Below are positions 39,462-47,161 of a stretch of DNA of 64,000 nucleotides, piece by piece. Source of the DNA: an uncultured Lachnospiraceae bacterium. Its GTDB lineage: Bacteria > Bacillota > Clostridia > Lachnospirales > Lachnospiraceae. The notes beneath the pieces were generated by a model that was not told the origin of the DNA, did not search any database, and saw only the letters and a list, made by a program, of their open reading frames with translations. Where the stretch lies: assembly GCA_910587715.1 (NCBI GenBank), contig CAJUMV010000004.1, forward strand, positions 52,943-116,942, given 5' to 3'. Position numbers and translations under genes: made by a program. Position 1 is the first letter of the stretch, and each line of letters starts with the position of its first letter.

Positions 39462-40442
39462 ATGAATTACGAAACAGTTATGAATAATATCAAGACAAGC
39501 CATACCGTTACCATTACACATATAAACGAGGTTGTCAACGGGCTTCTGGAAGCTTATGAGGAGGATGAGGAGCAGAGCTGGGAACAGCTTAATGAACTGA
39601 TGAGTATTTTAAGCTCGGCGGATATCCGAACTTATAACGGCAGTTCCGACCATTATCACAATCTTGCGGTTTCGTTTGCACGCGCAAATCAGTACGGTTT
39701 CGCGTGCGATGTACTGAAGCTTGGGCTGAGATTTTATGAGGAATCGCAGGATCTGCTGGCTGACTTCCTCGCATACGCGACACAGTGTAATAGAATGGAT
39801 GAGGCGGAAGTGTTTTTTAAAAAGCTTATGATTATGGACAAAAAATCGTGGAATTGGCGCGCGTTTGATTTCAGCATTGACTACCTGTCAGCAAAGCTTC
39901 TCAGAACATCAAACAAGGCAGAGCAGCAAAAATTCAATGCTTGTATCGACGAGCTGCTGAATGGGTACCAGAAATATCATTCGCAGGATGAAAAGGCTTA
40001 TCTGTCACAGTATGTTGTCAGCACATTTCGCAATGAGAAAGACGCGGAAAAAAGACTTCAGGAAAAAATAGAAAAGCTCGACGCTCCGGCACCGAGATGT
40101 ACCCTGAAATTAGCGGAGCATTTTTTCAAAACAGGGAGATATGAGGACGCGGAGGAATATATTGACCGCTGTAAACGCATTGCCCCATCTGTAGAGCAGG
40201 CTGTGGAACCCGGAAGTATCTATGCCCTCTCTGCACTGTGCGGCATGTGCCGGATATACAAGGAAGGAATCGAAAATCTGAAAGATAATAACGCATTGGA
40301 AAAGCGTGTGCGCTTAGTCTATAAGGACTGTGCCGCTGCGCACGCTATTTACTTAAAGCACAGATTCCGAGAGTACAAAGAGCTGGAGATGCAGCGCGAT
40401 GTGCTGAGGGAGTTGTCCGAGGTACCGTATCCGGATGAATAA
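39462..40442 (+). CDS. Helical-repeat (TPR-like) protein, third gene of the unit
   Basis: A 326-residue all-helical protein. Short repeats such as HNLAVSFARANQYGFACDVL, FLAYATQCNRMDEAEVFF and LAEHFFKTGRYEDAEEYI have the tetratricopeptide pattern, suggesting a binding or sensing scaffold. It has a very strong AAGGAGG site 9 nt before the ATG and lies 28 nt after the VirD4-like gene. A terminator follows, closing the unit. No specific family is recognised. Confidence 0.75.
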   Translation: MNYETVMNNIKTSHTVTITHINEVVNGLLEAYEEDEEQSWEQLNELMSILSSADIRTYNGSSDHYHNLAVSFARANQYGFACDVLKLGLRFYEESQDLLADFLAYATQCNRMDEAEVFFKKLMIMDKKSWNWRAFDFSIDYLSAKLLRTSNKAEQQKFNACIDELLNGYQKYHSQDEKAYLSQYVVSTFRNEKDAEKRLQEKIEKLDAPAPRCTLKLAEHFFKTGRYEDAEEYIDRCKRIAPSVEQAVEPGSIYALSALCGMCRIYKEGIENLKDNNALEKRVRLVYKDCAAAHAIYLKHRFREYKELEMQRDVLRELSEVPYPDE

Positions 40443-40454
40443 GAGAACTGATTT

Positions 40455-40490
40455 CCCCCTGCGGATAATCCGCAGGGGGCTTCTTTTTCA
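40455..40490 (+). terminator. Terminator of the phosphoesterase-VirD4-TPR unit
   Basis: A perfect 11-bp stem CCCCCTGCGGA/TCCGCAGGGGG with a TAA loop, followed by CTTCTTTTTC. Confidence 0.9.
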
Positions 40491-40530
40491 TTTAAGGGGA
40501 TATCACCGACTTAAATGTCCATAACGCCTA

Positions 40531-41139
40531 CTAAAAATCCATTTCCGAAAGAGTCAAATACAACTCCTCGAAAATCCCCGCTTTAATCCGTTCCGAGAAG
40601 GAGTACTGCACGGACTCGTCCCACTGTTTCAATGCGGCAGCGCATGTCCCTTGCGTAAACACGCCTGTCTGGTCAAGCGCTTTGCCGTGCTCAAAATCAT
40701 ACACTGTCACCGTTTCCTTCTCTGCGTCTACAATCCAATACTCCCGCACGCCCGCCTCGCGGTACAGCTTCACCTTCCGTTCGTAGTCCATCTTTATGCT
40801 GGAGGGCGACACAATCTCAATCGCCCAGTCCGGCGCACCCTGGCAGCCCTTTTCGCTTTTCTTTTCCATATCACAGATTACTGAAACATCCAGTTCTACA
40901 TAGTTGCGTTTGTCCTTTTTGATATACACGGCAAAAGGGGCTGGCAACACTCGGCATGTTCCTTTATTTTTCTTAATATATTGGCTGATTTGTATTGCAA
41001 GTTCTATAAGAAGCGACTGATGCGTCCATGTCGGCGTGTCCATCCGGAACATTTCCCCGTCAATCAGCTCCGCGCGTTCTCCCTCCGGCAGCGCTTCGAT
41101 ATCCGCGATGGTGTAGCCTTTTCCACCTTTCACAGCCAT
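40531..41139 (-). CDS. Uma2 family (DUF820) restriction-endonuclease-fold protein
   Basis: A 202-residue Uma2 family protein with a PD-(D/E)xK nuclease-like fold. Visible pieces are ELIDGEMFRM near the start, the metal-binding Asp in VELDVSVICD and the WAIEIVSPSS stretch, then KVKLYREAGVREYWIVD. These are common in accessory regions; their true substrate is not established. It ends convergent to the three-gene unit and lies 20 nt after the sirtuin gene. Confidence 0.88.
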   Translation of the reverse strand: MAVKGGKGYTIADIEALPEGERAELIDGEMFRMDTPTWTHQSLLIELAIQISQYIKKNKGTCRVLPAPFAVYIKKDKRNYVELDVSVICDMEKKSEKGCQGAPDWAIEIVSPSSIKMDYERKVKLYREAGVREYWIVDAEKETVTVYDFEHGKALDQTGVFTQGTCAAALKQWDESVQYSFSERIKAGIFEELYLTLSEMDF

Positions 41140-41159
41140 AAACCGTTCCTCTCTTTTCC

Positions 41160-41876
41160 TTAATCCAACTGTGAAAATATCTCCCCAATGCTCCCCTGCA
41201 CCACCAAATCCGCAATCCCGTCCCTCGCGGTAGGGGTTTTATTGACAAGCACCAGCTTATTTCCGTTATAATAATCCAACAGTCCTGCCGCAGGATAAAC
41301 GGCAAGAGAGGTGCCGCCCACAATCAGCACATCCGCTTCGCTAATCGCACGGATTGCGCCCGTAAGGGTATTCTGGTCTAAGCCTTCCTCGTAGAGCACC
41401 ACGTCCGGCTTGATATCGCCGCCGCAGGAACATTTCGGTACACCCTCAGAATCAGCGATGTAATGCACATCATAGAATTTATGACATTTCTCACAGAAAT
41501 TGCGCAGGACGGAGCCGTGCAGTTCGTACACCTTTTCGCTGCCTGCCGCCTGATGGAGTCCGTCGATATTCTGGGTTACCACCGCCTTGAGTTTTCCCTC
41601 GCGTTCCCACTGCGCCAGCTTTAAGTGGGCGGCGTTGGGCTTTGCGTCGAGGCAGAGCATCTTATTGCGGTAAAAGCGATAAAATTCCTCCGTGTTTCTC
41701 CTGTAAAAAGTATGGCTGAGTATTGTTTCCGGCGGATAGTCGTACTGCTGGTTATAAAGGCCGTCCACGCTCCGGAAATCCGGAATGCCGCTCTCCGTGG
41801 ACACCCCCGCGCCGCCAAAAAAGACGATGTTATCCGATTCGTTTACCCACTGTCTCAGTTGTTCGATCTGCCCCAT
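41160..41876 (-). CDS. cobB: NAD-dependent protein deacylase (sirtuin)
   Basis: A 238-residue class SIR2 enzyme. NAD-binding motifs GAGVSTESGIPDFR and TQNIDGLHQAAGS, catalytic His in ELHGSVLRNFC and the four zinc cysteines (CEKCHK ... CSCGGD) are all present, so this is an ordinary catalytic deacylase rather than the NADase SIR2 type seen in phage defence. A strong AAGGAGG site precedes the start. Confidence 0.92.
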   Translation of the reverse strand: MGQIEQLRQWVNESDNIVFFGGAGVSTESGIPDFRSVDGLYNQQYDYPPETILSHTFYRRNTEEFYRFYRNKMLCLDAKPNAAHLKLAQWEREGKLKAVVTQNIDGLHQAAGSEKVYELHGSVLRNFCEKCHKFYDVHYIADSEGVPKCSCGGDIKPDVVLYEEGLDQNTLTGAIRAISEADVLIVGGTSLAVYPAAGLLDYYNGNKLVLVNKTPTARDGIADLVVQGSIGEIFSQLD

Positions 41877-41959
41877 AAGAATACCTCCTTCTTAGATGAT
41901 AATTTTGTAATTGTGTTAATTATGGTGTTATATTTTGATATATTTCTCTTAAAAAAGAG

Positions 41960-41988
41960 TTGACACGACGAAATAGTTACGATATTAT
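41960..41988 (+). promoter_or_regulatory. Promoter of the candidate antitoxin RNA
   Basis: A perfect -35 TTGACA (41960-41965), a 17-base spacer and -10 TATTAT (41983-41988). Start is expected at about 41996, right at the left inverted repeat. Confidence 0.8.
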
Positions 41989-41995
41989 AATTTTA

Positions 41996-42087
41996 AAGGT
42001 GTTACCCTTTAGCAAACGGTTCACCTTGGTTTATGTTATATATCAAGAAAGCAACTCATCCGTGGTGGGGGCGGTTGCTTTTCTGAT
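41996..42087 (+). ncRNA. Candidate antitoxin small RNA
   Basis: The expected transcript of about 90 nt runs from the promoter at 41960-41988 to the bidirectional terminator at 42048-42087. It starts with AGGTGTTACC...GGTTCACCTT, the same leader as the opposing toxin transcript. Its leader can fold AGGUG (41997-42001) with CACCU (42022-42026). It is antisense to the 3' end of the toxin mRNA. No open frame with a ribosome site is present. Confidence 0.6.
42048..42087. terminator. Bidirectional terminator shared by both transcripts
   Basis: AAAGCAAC (42048-42055) pairs with GTTGCTTT (42074-42081) around an 18-nt loop. TTTTCT follows on plus and TTTCTT on minus. The last codons and stop of the toxin gene lie in the loop and stem. 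Confidence 0.7.
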
Positions 42088-42217
42088 GTTTATGTATCTT
42101 GTATGATTGAATGGTATTGATCGTCGTGACGATGATACTGATTATCGTCACGACGATACCAACAATCTGTACTGTCGTTTCTATCATCATATCCTTTACC
42201 TTTCGGAAATTTTCCAT
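42056..42217 (-). CDS. Candidate type I toxin: 53-residue membrane peptide
   Basis: A small protein with charged N-terminus (MENFRKVKD), one strongly hydrophobic helix rich in Ile, Val and Thr (residues about 15-36) and a basic tail ending KHQKSNRPHHG. This layout matches type I toxin peptides in general (Fst, TxpA, BsrG, holin-like toxins) without clear identity to one. The start is set by an excellent GGAGGTG site 6 nt upstream. Residues 21-33 are encoded by a perfect 14-bp inverted repeat (42120-42157), so the mRNA folds inside the coding region. It has its own strong promoter, an opposing small RNA and a shared terminator. Confidence 0.7.
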   Translation of the reverse strand: MENFRKVKDMMIETTVQIVGIVVTIISIIVTTINTIQSYKIHKHQKSNRPHHG

Positions 42218-42308
42218 TGTATCACCTCCCAAGATACCGGAAGTTCTCAAAATGTACTCATTTTGGCGAAAGGTGAACCGCTTACCGTTTTAGGTAACAC
42301 CTATATCC

Positions 42309-42337
42309 ATTATATTGAACTACAAAGGATAAGTCAA
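42309..42337 (-). promoter_or_regulatory. Promoter of the candidate toxin gene
   Basis: On the minus strand, -35 TTGACT (42337-42332), 17-base spacer, perfect -10 TATAAT (42314-42309). The start is expected at 42302, the first base of the right inverted repeat, giving a leader of 85 nt. Confidence 0.85.
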
Positions 42338-42428
42338 CTAATTTCAATAAAATATGCAAACGAAATTACGTTTATTGTATCGTTTCCCCCGCATTCTGCA
42401 ACAGACGCAGGGGAAACGTAAATGTTGA

Positions 42429-44111
42429 TTAATTATGCGCTCCCAGTCCCAGCCGATTCACAGCCGAGAAAATCGCCCGCACAGACGCACGCGTGATATT
42501 GGAGCTGACGCCCACGCCATAGGTCACGCTGCCGCTCTCGGCATCCAGCAGATGAATGTATGCCGCCGCCTGGGAGTTGGATCCGCTCTGGAGTGCGTGC
42601 TCCTCATAATCCAGTATTTTTACATTGATATCCAGCGTCTCCTGTAATCCGCGTTTTACCGCGTCGATGGGACCGTTGCCCACCGCCTCGAAGCGCTTCT
42701 CCTCGCCTTTGTCGGTGTAGACCACGGTTACCTTTGTATCAAACTCAGATTCCGTCTCTTCGCTCAGATCATCCACCCGCAGCTTTCTAAAATGAAGCGG
42801 CTCTTTCTTCAGCAGATACTCCTGACGGAAGCTCTCCATAATCTGGTCCGGACTGACCTCGCCCTGCTTTTCGGAAATTGCCTGAATGACATTGGCAAAC
42901 TCTCTGTGCATTCCTTTCGGTAGCTTGAAACCGAAATAGGTATCCATGACAAACGCCACACCGCCCTTGCCGGACTGGGAATTGATGCGCACGATCGGCT
43001 CGTACTCCCTGCCGATATCCGCAGGGTCAATGGGCAGATAGGGCACCTCCCAGTATTCATTGTTCCGCTCCTTCATCGCTTTCACGCCCTTGTTGATGGC
43101 GTCCTGATGGGAGCCGGAGAAAGCGGTAAACACCAGCTTGCCCGCGTAAGGGTGTCTGGGATGTACGGGAATCTTACAGCACCTTTCATAAATTTCAATG
43201 CTCTCATTCACGTGCTCGATGGCAAGCTCTGGGTCAATGCCCTGCGAGAACATATTGTAGGCAATATTCAAAATATCCACGTTTCCGGTTCTCTCCCCGT
43301 TTCCGAAAAGGGTGCCCTCCACGCGTTCCGCGCCCGCAAGCAGTGCCAGCTCCGCGGTCGCCACGCCGGTTCCTCTGTCGTTATGGGGATGTATGCTTAA
43401 GATAATCGCTTCTCTGTTTTCGAGATGCTTGTTCATCCACTCGATTCTGTCTGCAAAGACATTGGGGGTCGTCATCTCTACCGTGGAAGGGAGATTGATG
43501 ATCATGGGATTCTCCTTGGTGGGACCCCATTCCCTCTGCACCGCGTTGCAGACCTCCAGCGCGTAATCCAGCTCCGTGCCGGTAAAGCTCTCGGGCGAGT
43601 ACTCCAGGATAATCTTGCCGGGGAAGTTAGCTGCGTGGCGTTTTACCATCTTCACGCCCTCCACGGCGATATTGGTAATCTCCTCGCGGCTCATATGGAA
43701 AACCACATCCCGCTGCAGGGTGGAAGTGGAATTATAAATGTGAACGATTGCCTGCTTACAGCCCTCGATGGCTTCAAAGGTGCGCTCTAAAAGCTCCTCC
43801 CTGCACTGTGTCAGCACCTGCACCACCACGTCGTCGGGAATTAACTTCCGATCCACGAGCTGACGCAGGAAATCAAATTCAATCTGGCTTGCCGCCGGAA
43901 AACCGATTTCAATTTCTTTAAAGCCCAGCTTAATCAAGTAGTTAAAAAATTCAATTTTTTCAGACACCACCATGGGGTCAATCAACGCCTGATTGCCGTC
44001 GCGCAAATCCACGCTGCACCAGACGGGCGCCTTCTCAATCTGCTTGTTGACCCACTCCCTTTCGGGGTAATCCACCACCGGGTTTCTGCGATACCTCTTA
44101 TAGTTTAACAT
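42429..44111 (-). CDS. leuA: 2-isopropylmalate synthase
   Basis: A 560-residue LeuA of the type II (longer) group. The N-terminal TIM barrel has the catalytic-metal motif VDLRDGNQAL and the HPHNDRGTG loop; the C-terminal regulatory domain (about residues 430-560) ends with SNITRASVRAIFSAVNR. It condenses acetyl-CoA with 2-oxoisovalerate, the first step of leucine synthesis. The other leu genes are not here. AAGGAGG precedes the start. It lies 68 nt after ptsH with a hairpin between. Confidence 0.95.
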   Translation of the reverse strand: MLNYKRYRRNPVVDYPEREWVNKQIEKAPVWCSVDLRDGNQALIDPMVVSEKIEFFNYLIKLGFKEIEIGFPAASQIEFDFLRQLVDRKLIPDDVVVQVLTQCREELLERTFEAIEGCKQAIVHIYNSTSTLQRDVVFHMSREEITNIAVEGVKMVKRHAANFPGKIILEYSPESFTGTELDYALEVCNAVQREWGPTKENPMIINLPSTVEMTTPNVFADRIEWMNKHLENREAIILSIHPHNDRGTGVATAELALLAGAERVEGTLFGNGERTGNVDILNIAYNMFSQGIDPELAIEHVNESIEIYERCCKIPVHPRHPYAGKLVFTAFSGSHQDAINKGVKAMKERNNEYWEVPYLPIDPADIGREYEPIVRINSQSGKGGVAFVMDTYFGFKLPKGMHREFANVIQAISEKQGEVSPDQIMESFRQEYLLKKEPLHFRKLRVDDLSEETESEFDTKVTVVYTDKGEEKRFEAVGNGPIDAVKRGLQETLDINVKILDYEEHALQSGSNSQAAAYIHLLDAESGSVTYGVGVSSNITRASVRAIFSAVNRLGLGAHN

Positions 44112-44137
44112 AGCTGCTCCTCCTTTATAACGTTAAG

Positions 44138-44165
44138 GAACCCGCTGCATAAATACAGCGGGTTC
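44138..44165 (-). terminator. Hairpin between ptsH and leuA
   Basis: GAACCCGCTG (44138-44147 on plus) pairs with CAGCGGGTTC (44156-44165). On the minus strand only a poor U tract follows, so it may attenuate rather than stop transcription into leuA. Confidence 0.5.
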
Positions 44166-44179
44166 GTTTAAACGTGACA

Positions 44180-44443
44180 CTATTCTCCAAGACCGCTCTC
44201 TATGGCATCGACTAGCGCCTTAAGAGCTTCTTCCTCATCTTCACCGTCACACACAAACTCGATTTCATCGCCACACTTGACACAAGCCCCAAGCACGCTT
44301 AGGACACTCTTGGCATTCGCTGTATTTTCACGAAATGTAAAGGTTATCAGAGATTTAAACTGCATCGCTTCCTTACATAGGATGCCTGCCGGTCTTAGAT
44401 GTAGCCCTGTCGGGTTTTTGATGACTACCTTCTGACTTACCAT
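44180..44443 (-). CDS. ptsH: Phosphocarrier protein HPr
   Basis: An 87-residue HPr. His15 in GLHLRPAG is the phosphotransfer site from enzyme I to PTS sugar permeases; Ser46 in AKSVLSVLG is the site for HPr kinase, needed for CcpA-linked carbon control in Firmicutes. Enzyme I is not adjacent. It has its own promoter. Confidence 0.93.
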   Translation of the reverse strand: MVSQKVVIKNPTGLHLRPAGILCKEAMQFKSLITFTFRENTANAKSVLSVLGACVKCGDEIEFVCDGEDEEEALKALVDAIESGLGE

Positions 44444-44474
44444 TGCCTTTTCCTCTTTCTTACATGATACTATG

Positions 44475-44504
44475 AGTATACCATATCTCTATGCGTTATC
44501 TCAA
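44475..44504 (-). promoter_or_regulatory. Promoter of ptsH
   Basis: On the minus strand, -35 TTGAGA (44504-44499), 18-base spacer, -10 TATACT (44480-44475) with a TG extension. Confidence 0.7.
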
Positions 44505-44507
44505 GTC

Positions 44508-45857
44508 CTACAGCATAATATTCTGTATCAGTTCAGCGAGCTTTTTCGCTTCCTGCGTAATGACCTTCTGATCCTTACCCTCAATCATGACCCTGACGAG
44601 CGGTTCCGTACCGGAAGGACGAATCAGCACGCGGCCTTCGCCCGCAAATTTTTTGTCAAGCGCAGCGATTGCCTCCGCGATTTCGGGATAATCCATAAAC
44701 TTCTCTTTCTTGTGGTTGGGCACTTTCGCGCCGACCAATGCCTGCGGCATCACTTCCATAATGGATGCAAGCTCAGACAAGGGTTTTCCCGTCTCTACAA
44801 CTACCTGCAAAAGATGCAGCGCGCTTAAGAGCCCGTCACCGGTCGTATTTTCATCTAAAAAGATGACATGACCAGACTGCTCGCCGCCAAGGCTTGCGCC
44901 GATTTCGCGCATCCGTTCTAGCACATAGCGGTCGCCCACTTTCGTCTGCTCAATCTTAATCTTGTTCTTTTCGCCCATCAGGAAAAAGCCGAGATTACTC
45001 ATAACGGTCGCCACGATAGTATTCTTGTTCAGCTTTCCCTGCGACTTCATGTGGTTGCCGACGATCGCCATAATCTGATCGCCGTCCACGATATTTCCAA
45101 GCTCATCTACCGCCAGCAGCCGGTCTGCGTCGCCGTCGAAGGCAAGGCCGAGCTGCGCCTTCTCATAGACGACTCTCGCCTGCAGCTCTTCCATATGGGT
45201 GGAACCGCAGTTCGCGTTGATATTCGTGCCGTCAGGATTATTATGAATCGCCACAACCTCCGCGCCGAGCTCTTTCATGGTTTCCACAGAAGTGTAGTAG
45301 GATGCGCCCTCCGCGCAGTCCAGCACAATCTTCATGCCGCGCAAATCTACGTTGACTGCTTTCATCGCGTGGTTGATGTATTCCTCTCTGGCGTCCGTGC
45401 GGTACTTGATCTTACCCACGCTTGCACCGGTAGGGAACTTCACGCCCTTCATGTCGCTCTTGATCAGCGCTTCAATCTCATCCTCCAGCGCGTCGGGAAG
45501 CTTATAGCCGTTCCCGTCAAAGAATTTAATGCCGTTAAACTCTACGGTATTATGGGAAGCGGAGATTACCACACCCGCATCCACTTTATACTTTCTGGTA
45601 AGGTATGCCACTGCCGGGGTCGGCACCACGCCCACATACACCGCATTCGCGCCCACGGAACAGATGCCTGCCATCAGCGCATTCGCCAGCATATCCCCCG
45701 ATATTCTCGTATCACAGCCCACCATAAGCGTCGGCTTGTGCTCATTTTCTCTTGTCAGAACATAAGCTCCCGCCTGCCCAAGCTGCATCGCCAGAAGCGG
45801 AGACAACTCCTCGTTCGCCACTCCACGCACTCCATCCGTACCAAATAATCTGCTCAT
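44508..45857 (-). CDS. glmM: Phosphoglucosamine mutase
   Basis: A 449-residue GlmM. RLFGTDGVRG at the start, the phosphoserine loop VVISASHN with Ser101, the metal loop DGDADR and the phosphate-binding RPSGTEPLVRVM are all present. It turns glucosamine 6-phosphate into the 1-phosphate for UDP-GlcNAc and peptidoglycan. The ATG at 45857 has GGAGGTG upstream. It lies after cdaA and cdaR, the conserved cdaA-cdaR-glmM order; CdaA and GlmM proteins interact in other Firmicutes. Confidence 0.95.
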   Translation of the reverse strand: MSRLFGTDGVRGVANEELSPLLAMQLGQAGAYVLTRENEHKPTLMVGCDTRISGDMLANALMAGICSVGANAVYVGVVPTPAVAYLTRKYKVDAGVVISASHNTVEFNGIKFFDGNGYKLPDALEDEIEALIKSDMKGVKFPTGASVGKIKYRTDAREEYINHAMKAVNVDLRGMKIVLDCAEGASYYTSVETMKELGAEVVAIHNNPDGTNINANCGSTHMEELQARVVYEKAQLGLAFDGDADRLLAVDELGNIVDGDQIMAIVGNHMKSQGKLNKNTIVATVMSNLGFFLMGEKNKIKIEQTKVGDRYVLERMREIGASLGGEQSGHVIFLDENTTGDGLLSALHLLQVVVETGKPLSELASIMEVMPQALVGAKVPNHKKEKFMDYPEIAEAIAALDKKFAGEGRVLIRPSGTEPLVRVMIEGKDQKVITQEAKKLAELIQNIML

Positions 45858-45877
45858 ACACACCTCCATGACTCCAT

Positions 45878-47161
45878 TTAATTTTCATTTGAAATAATGT
45901 GAACGCGGACCTCCGTCACACCATTCTGCTCAAAATTTCGTCCCTCCACAGTCGCATTTACAGGCATCCAGTAGCTGCCCTCCGCAAGCTCCTCCATATC
46001 TTCATCCGCCATCCATGCTTCCACGTCCACCACGGCATTCACTTCCTCCGCCGTCACTTCATTCAGAACCGCAAGCAGTCCGCGGAACGTAATGCTGCAC
46101 TCGTTTGCCGGCTCCGTAATCACGGCACGGTAACCCTCTGGAAGACCGTCAAAACGAATCTGCCCTACGGGAATCCGCACAGCGCGGTCACGCTCCGCTT
46201 CAATCTTTGCCGTAACCTCAATCCTGCCTACAAAATTATCCTCCGCCAGCACCACGCCGTCAGGCAGGTATTGATTGACATCTGCAAGCGTTGTCACATC
46301 CTCGACGGCATCGGTCACGTCGAGAACGCCTGCGGGAATTGTTATTGCTTCCACATTCTCTAACAGCTTGGAACGACCTGCTACCGTAACCGTCCCTTTA
46401 CTGAAGGTTACCTCTCCCGTAAACTGGAAACCGTCTCCGGGTGTGCCGGTCACCTCACAGCTAATGGGCAGTGTCTTACGCTCCAGAATCTCCGCGCTGA
46501 CCCGCACCTTGGAAATGCTCTTCTCAATGTTCGCAGCGGTGATCTCATTCCCTTCTTCGTCATAGAGACGAACTTCGCAGTCCGTGTTGATGTTGTTGGA
46601 AAAGCCGGAAATATCCACCTCCGCCTGCGCTTTGCTCACACGGGCAATAATGGACTTCGGACCGGAAATCCGGATTAGGTTCTGATCCGTGGAAACGCTT
46701 CCCACCATGAAACCCTCGCGCACCTCGCCTGTGGTGACAGATTTCACGGGAAGGGAGCGGCTCAGCTTTTCTTCAATACTCAGACGCACGCTGTCGATAT
46801 TGCCGCGTATGCTGTCCAGCTTATCATTGTATTTATTCGTGGAAAGCTTGATCGCAACGGTATCCACGCTGGTCAGGTCGTTGATATCCGCCACTGCCAC
46901 GATATTGCTCCTGTCCAGAGAATCGATAATAGATCGCGGTGCGGAAACCGTAACCACGTCAATCATATCTGTGCCGTCGAGCACTTCGTAAACCTGCCCC
47001 CTCTCGGTAATCAGGTTCGCGTTTTTAATGGTGACCGGCACGTCCGTGACCCGATAGGTCATAATGGGGTCGTTGATATTCGTAACGACCAGCCAGAGAA
47101 CTGCCGCGCTGAGAAAGGAAGCGATTTTTAAGCCCCAGTTTCGGGTAAGCTTATTCTTCAT
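45878..47161 (-). CDS. cdaR: YbbR-domain regulator of CdaA
   Basis: A 427-residue protein with one N-terminal membrane segment (KIASFLSAAVLWLVVT) and about four extracellular YbbR repeats (for example VKNANLITERGQVYEV-like and VEVSGFSNN-like strands). CdaR proteins bind CdaA at the membrane and tune c-di-AMP synthesis. It overlaps cdaA by 11 bases. Confidence 0.9.
   Translation of the reverse strand: MKNKLTRNWGLKIASFLSAAVLWLVVTNINDPIMTYRVTDVPVTIKNANLITERGQVYEVLDGTDMIDVVTVSAPRSIIDSLDRSNIVAVADINDLTSVDTVAIKLSTNKYNDKLDSIRGNIDSVRLSIEEKLSRSLPVKSVTTGEVREGFMVGSVSTDQNLIRISGPKSIIARVSKAQAEVDISGFSNNINTDCEVRLYDEEGNEITAANIEKSISKVRVSAEILERKTLPISCEVTGTPGDGFQFTGEVTFSKGTVTVAGRSKLLENVEAITIPAGVLDVTDAVEDVTTLADVNQYLPDGVVLAEDNFVGRIEVTAKIEAERDRAVRIPVGQIRFDGLPEGYRAVITEPANECSITFRGLLAVLNEVTAEEVNAVVDVEAWMADEDMEELAEGSYWMPVNATVEGRNFEQNGVTEVRVHIISNEN

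Larger units (their letters stand above)
41997..42302. repeat. Inverted repeats bounding the candidate toxin-antitoxin locus
   Basis: The left arm (41997-42027) has AGGTGTTACC and GGTTCACCTT separated by 11 bases; the right arm (42270-42302) is its reverse complement with the same two 10-bp blocks separated by 13 bases. Each block pair sits at the predicted start point of an inward transcript. No target-site duplication is clear, so a transposon-end origin is possible but unproven. Confidence 0.8.

Noticed and set aside
41160..41876. SIR2 gene as part of a phage defence system with the VirD4-like unit
   Set aside because: It is on the opposite strand, has its own ribosome site and has the four zinc cysteines and catalytic His of ordinary deacylases.
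41997..42302. The inverted repeats as ends of an insertion sequence or MITE
   Set aside because: No transposase and no clear target-site duplication; the arms coincide with predicted transcription starts. It is kept only as an alternative.
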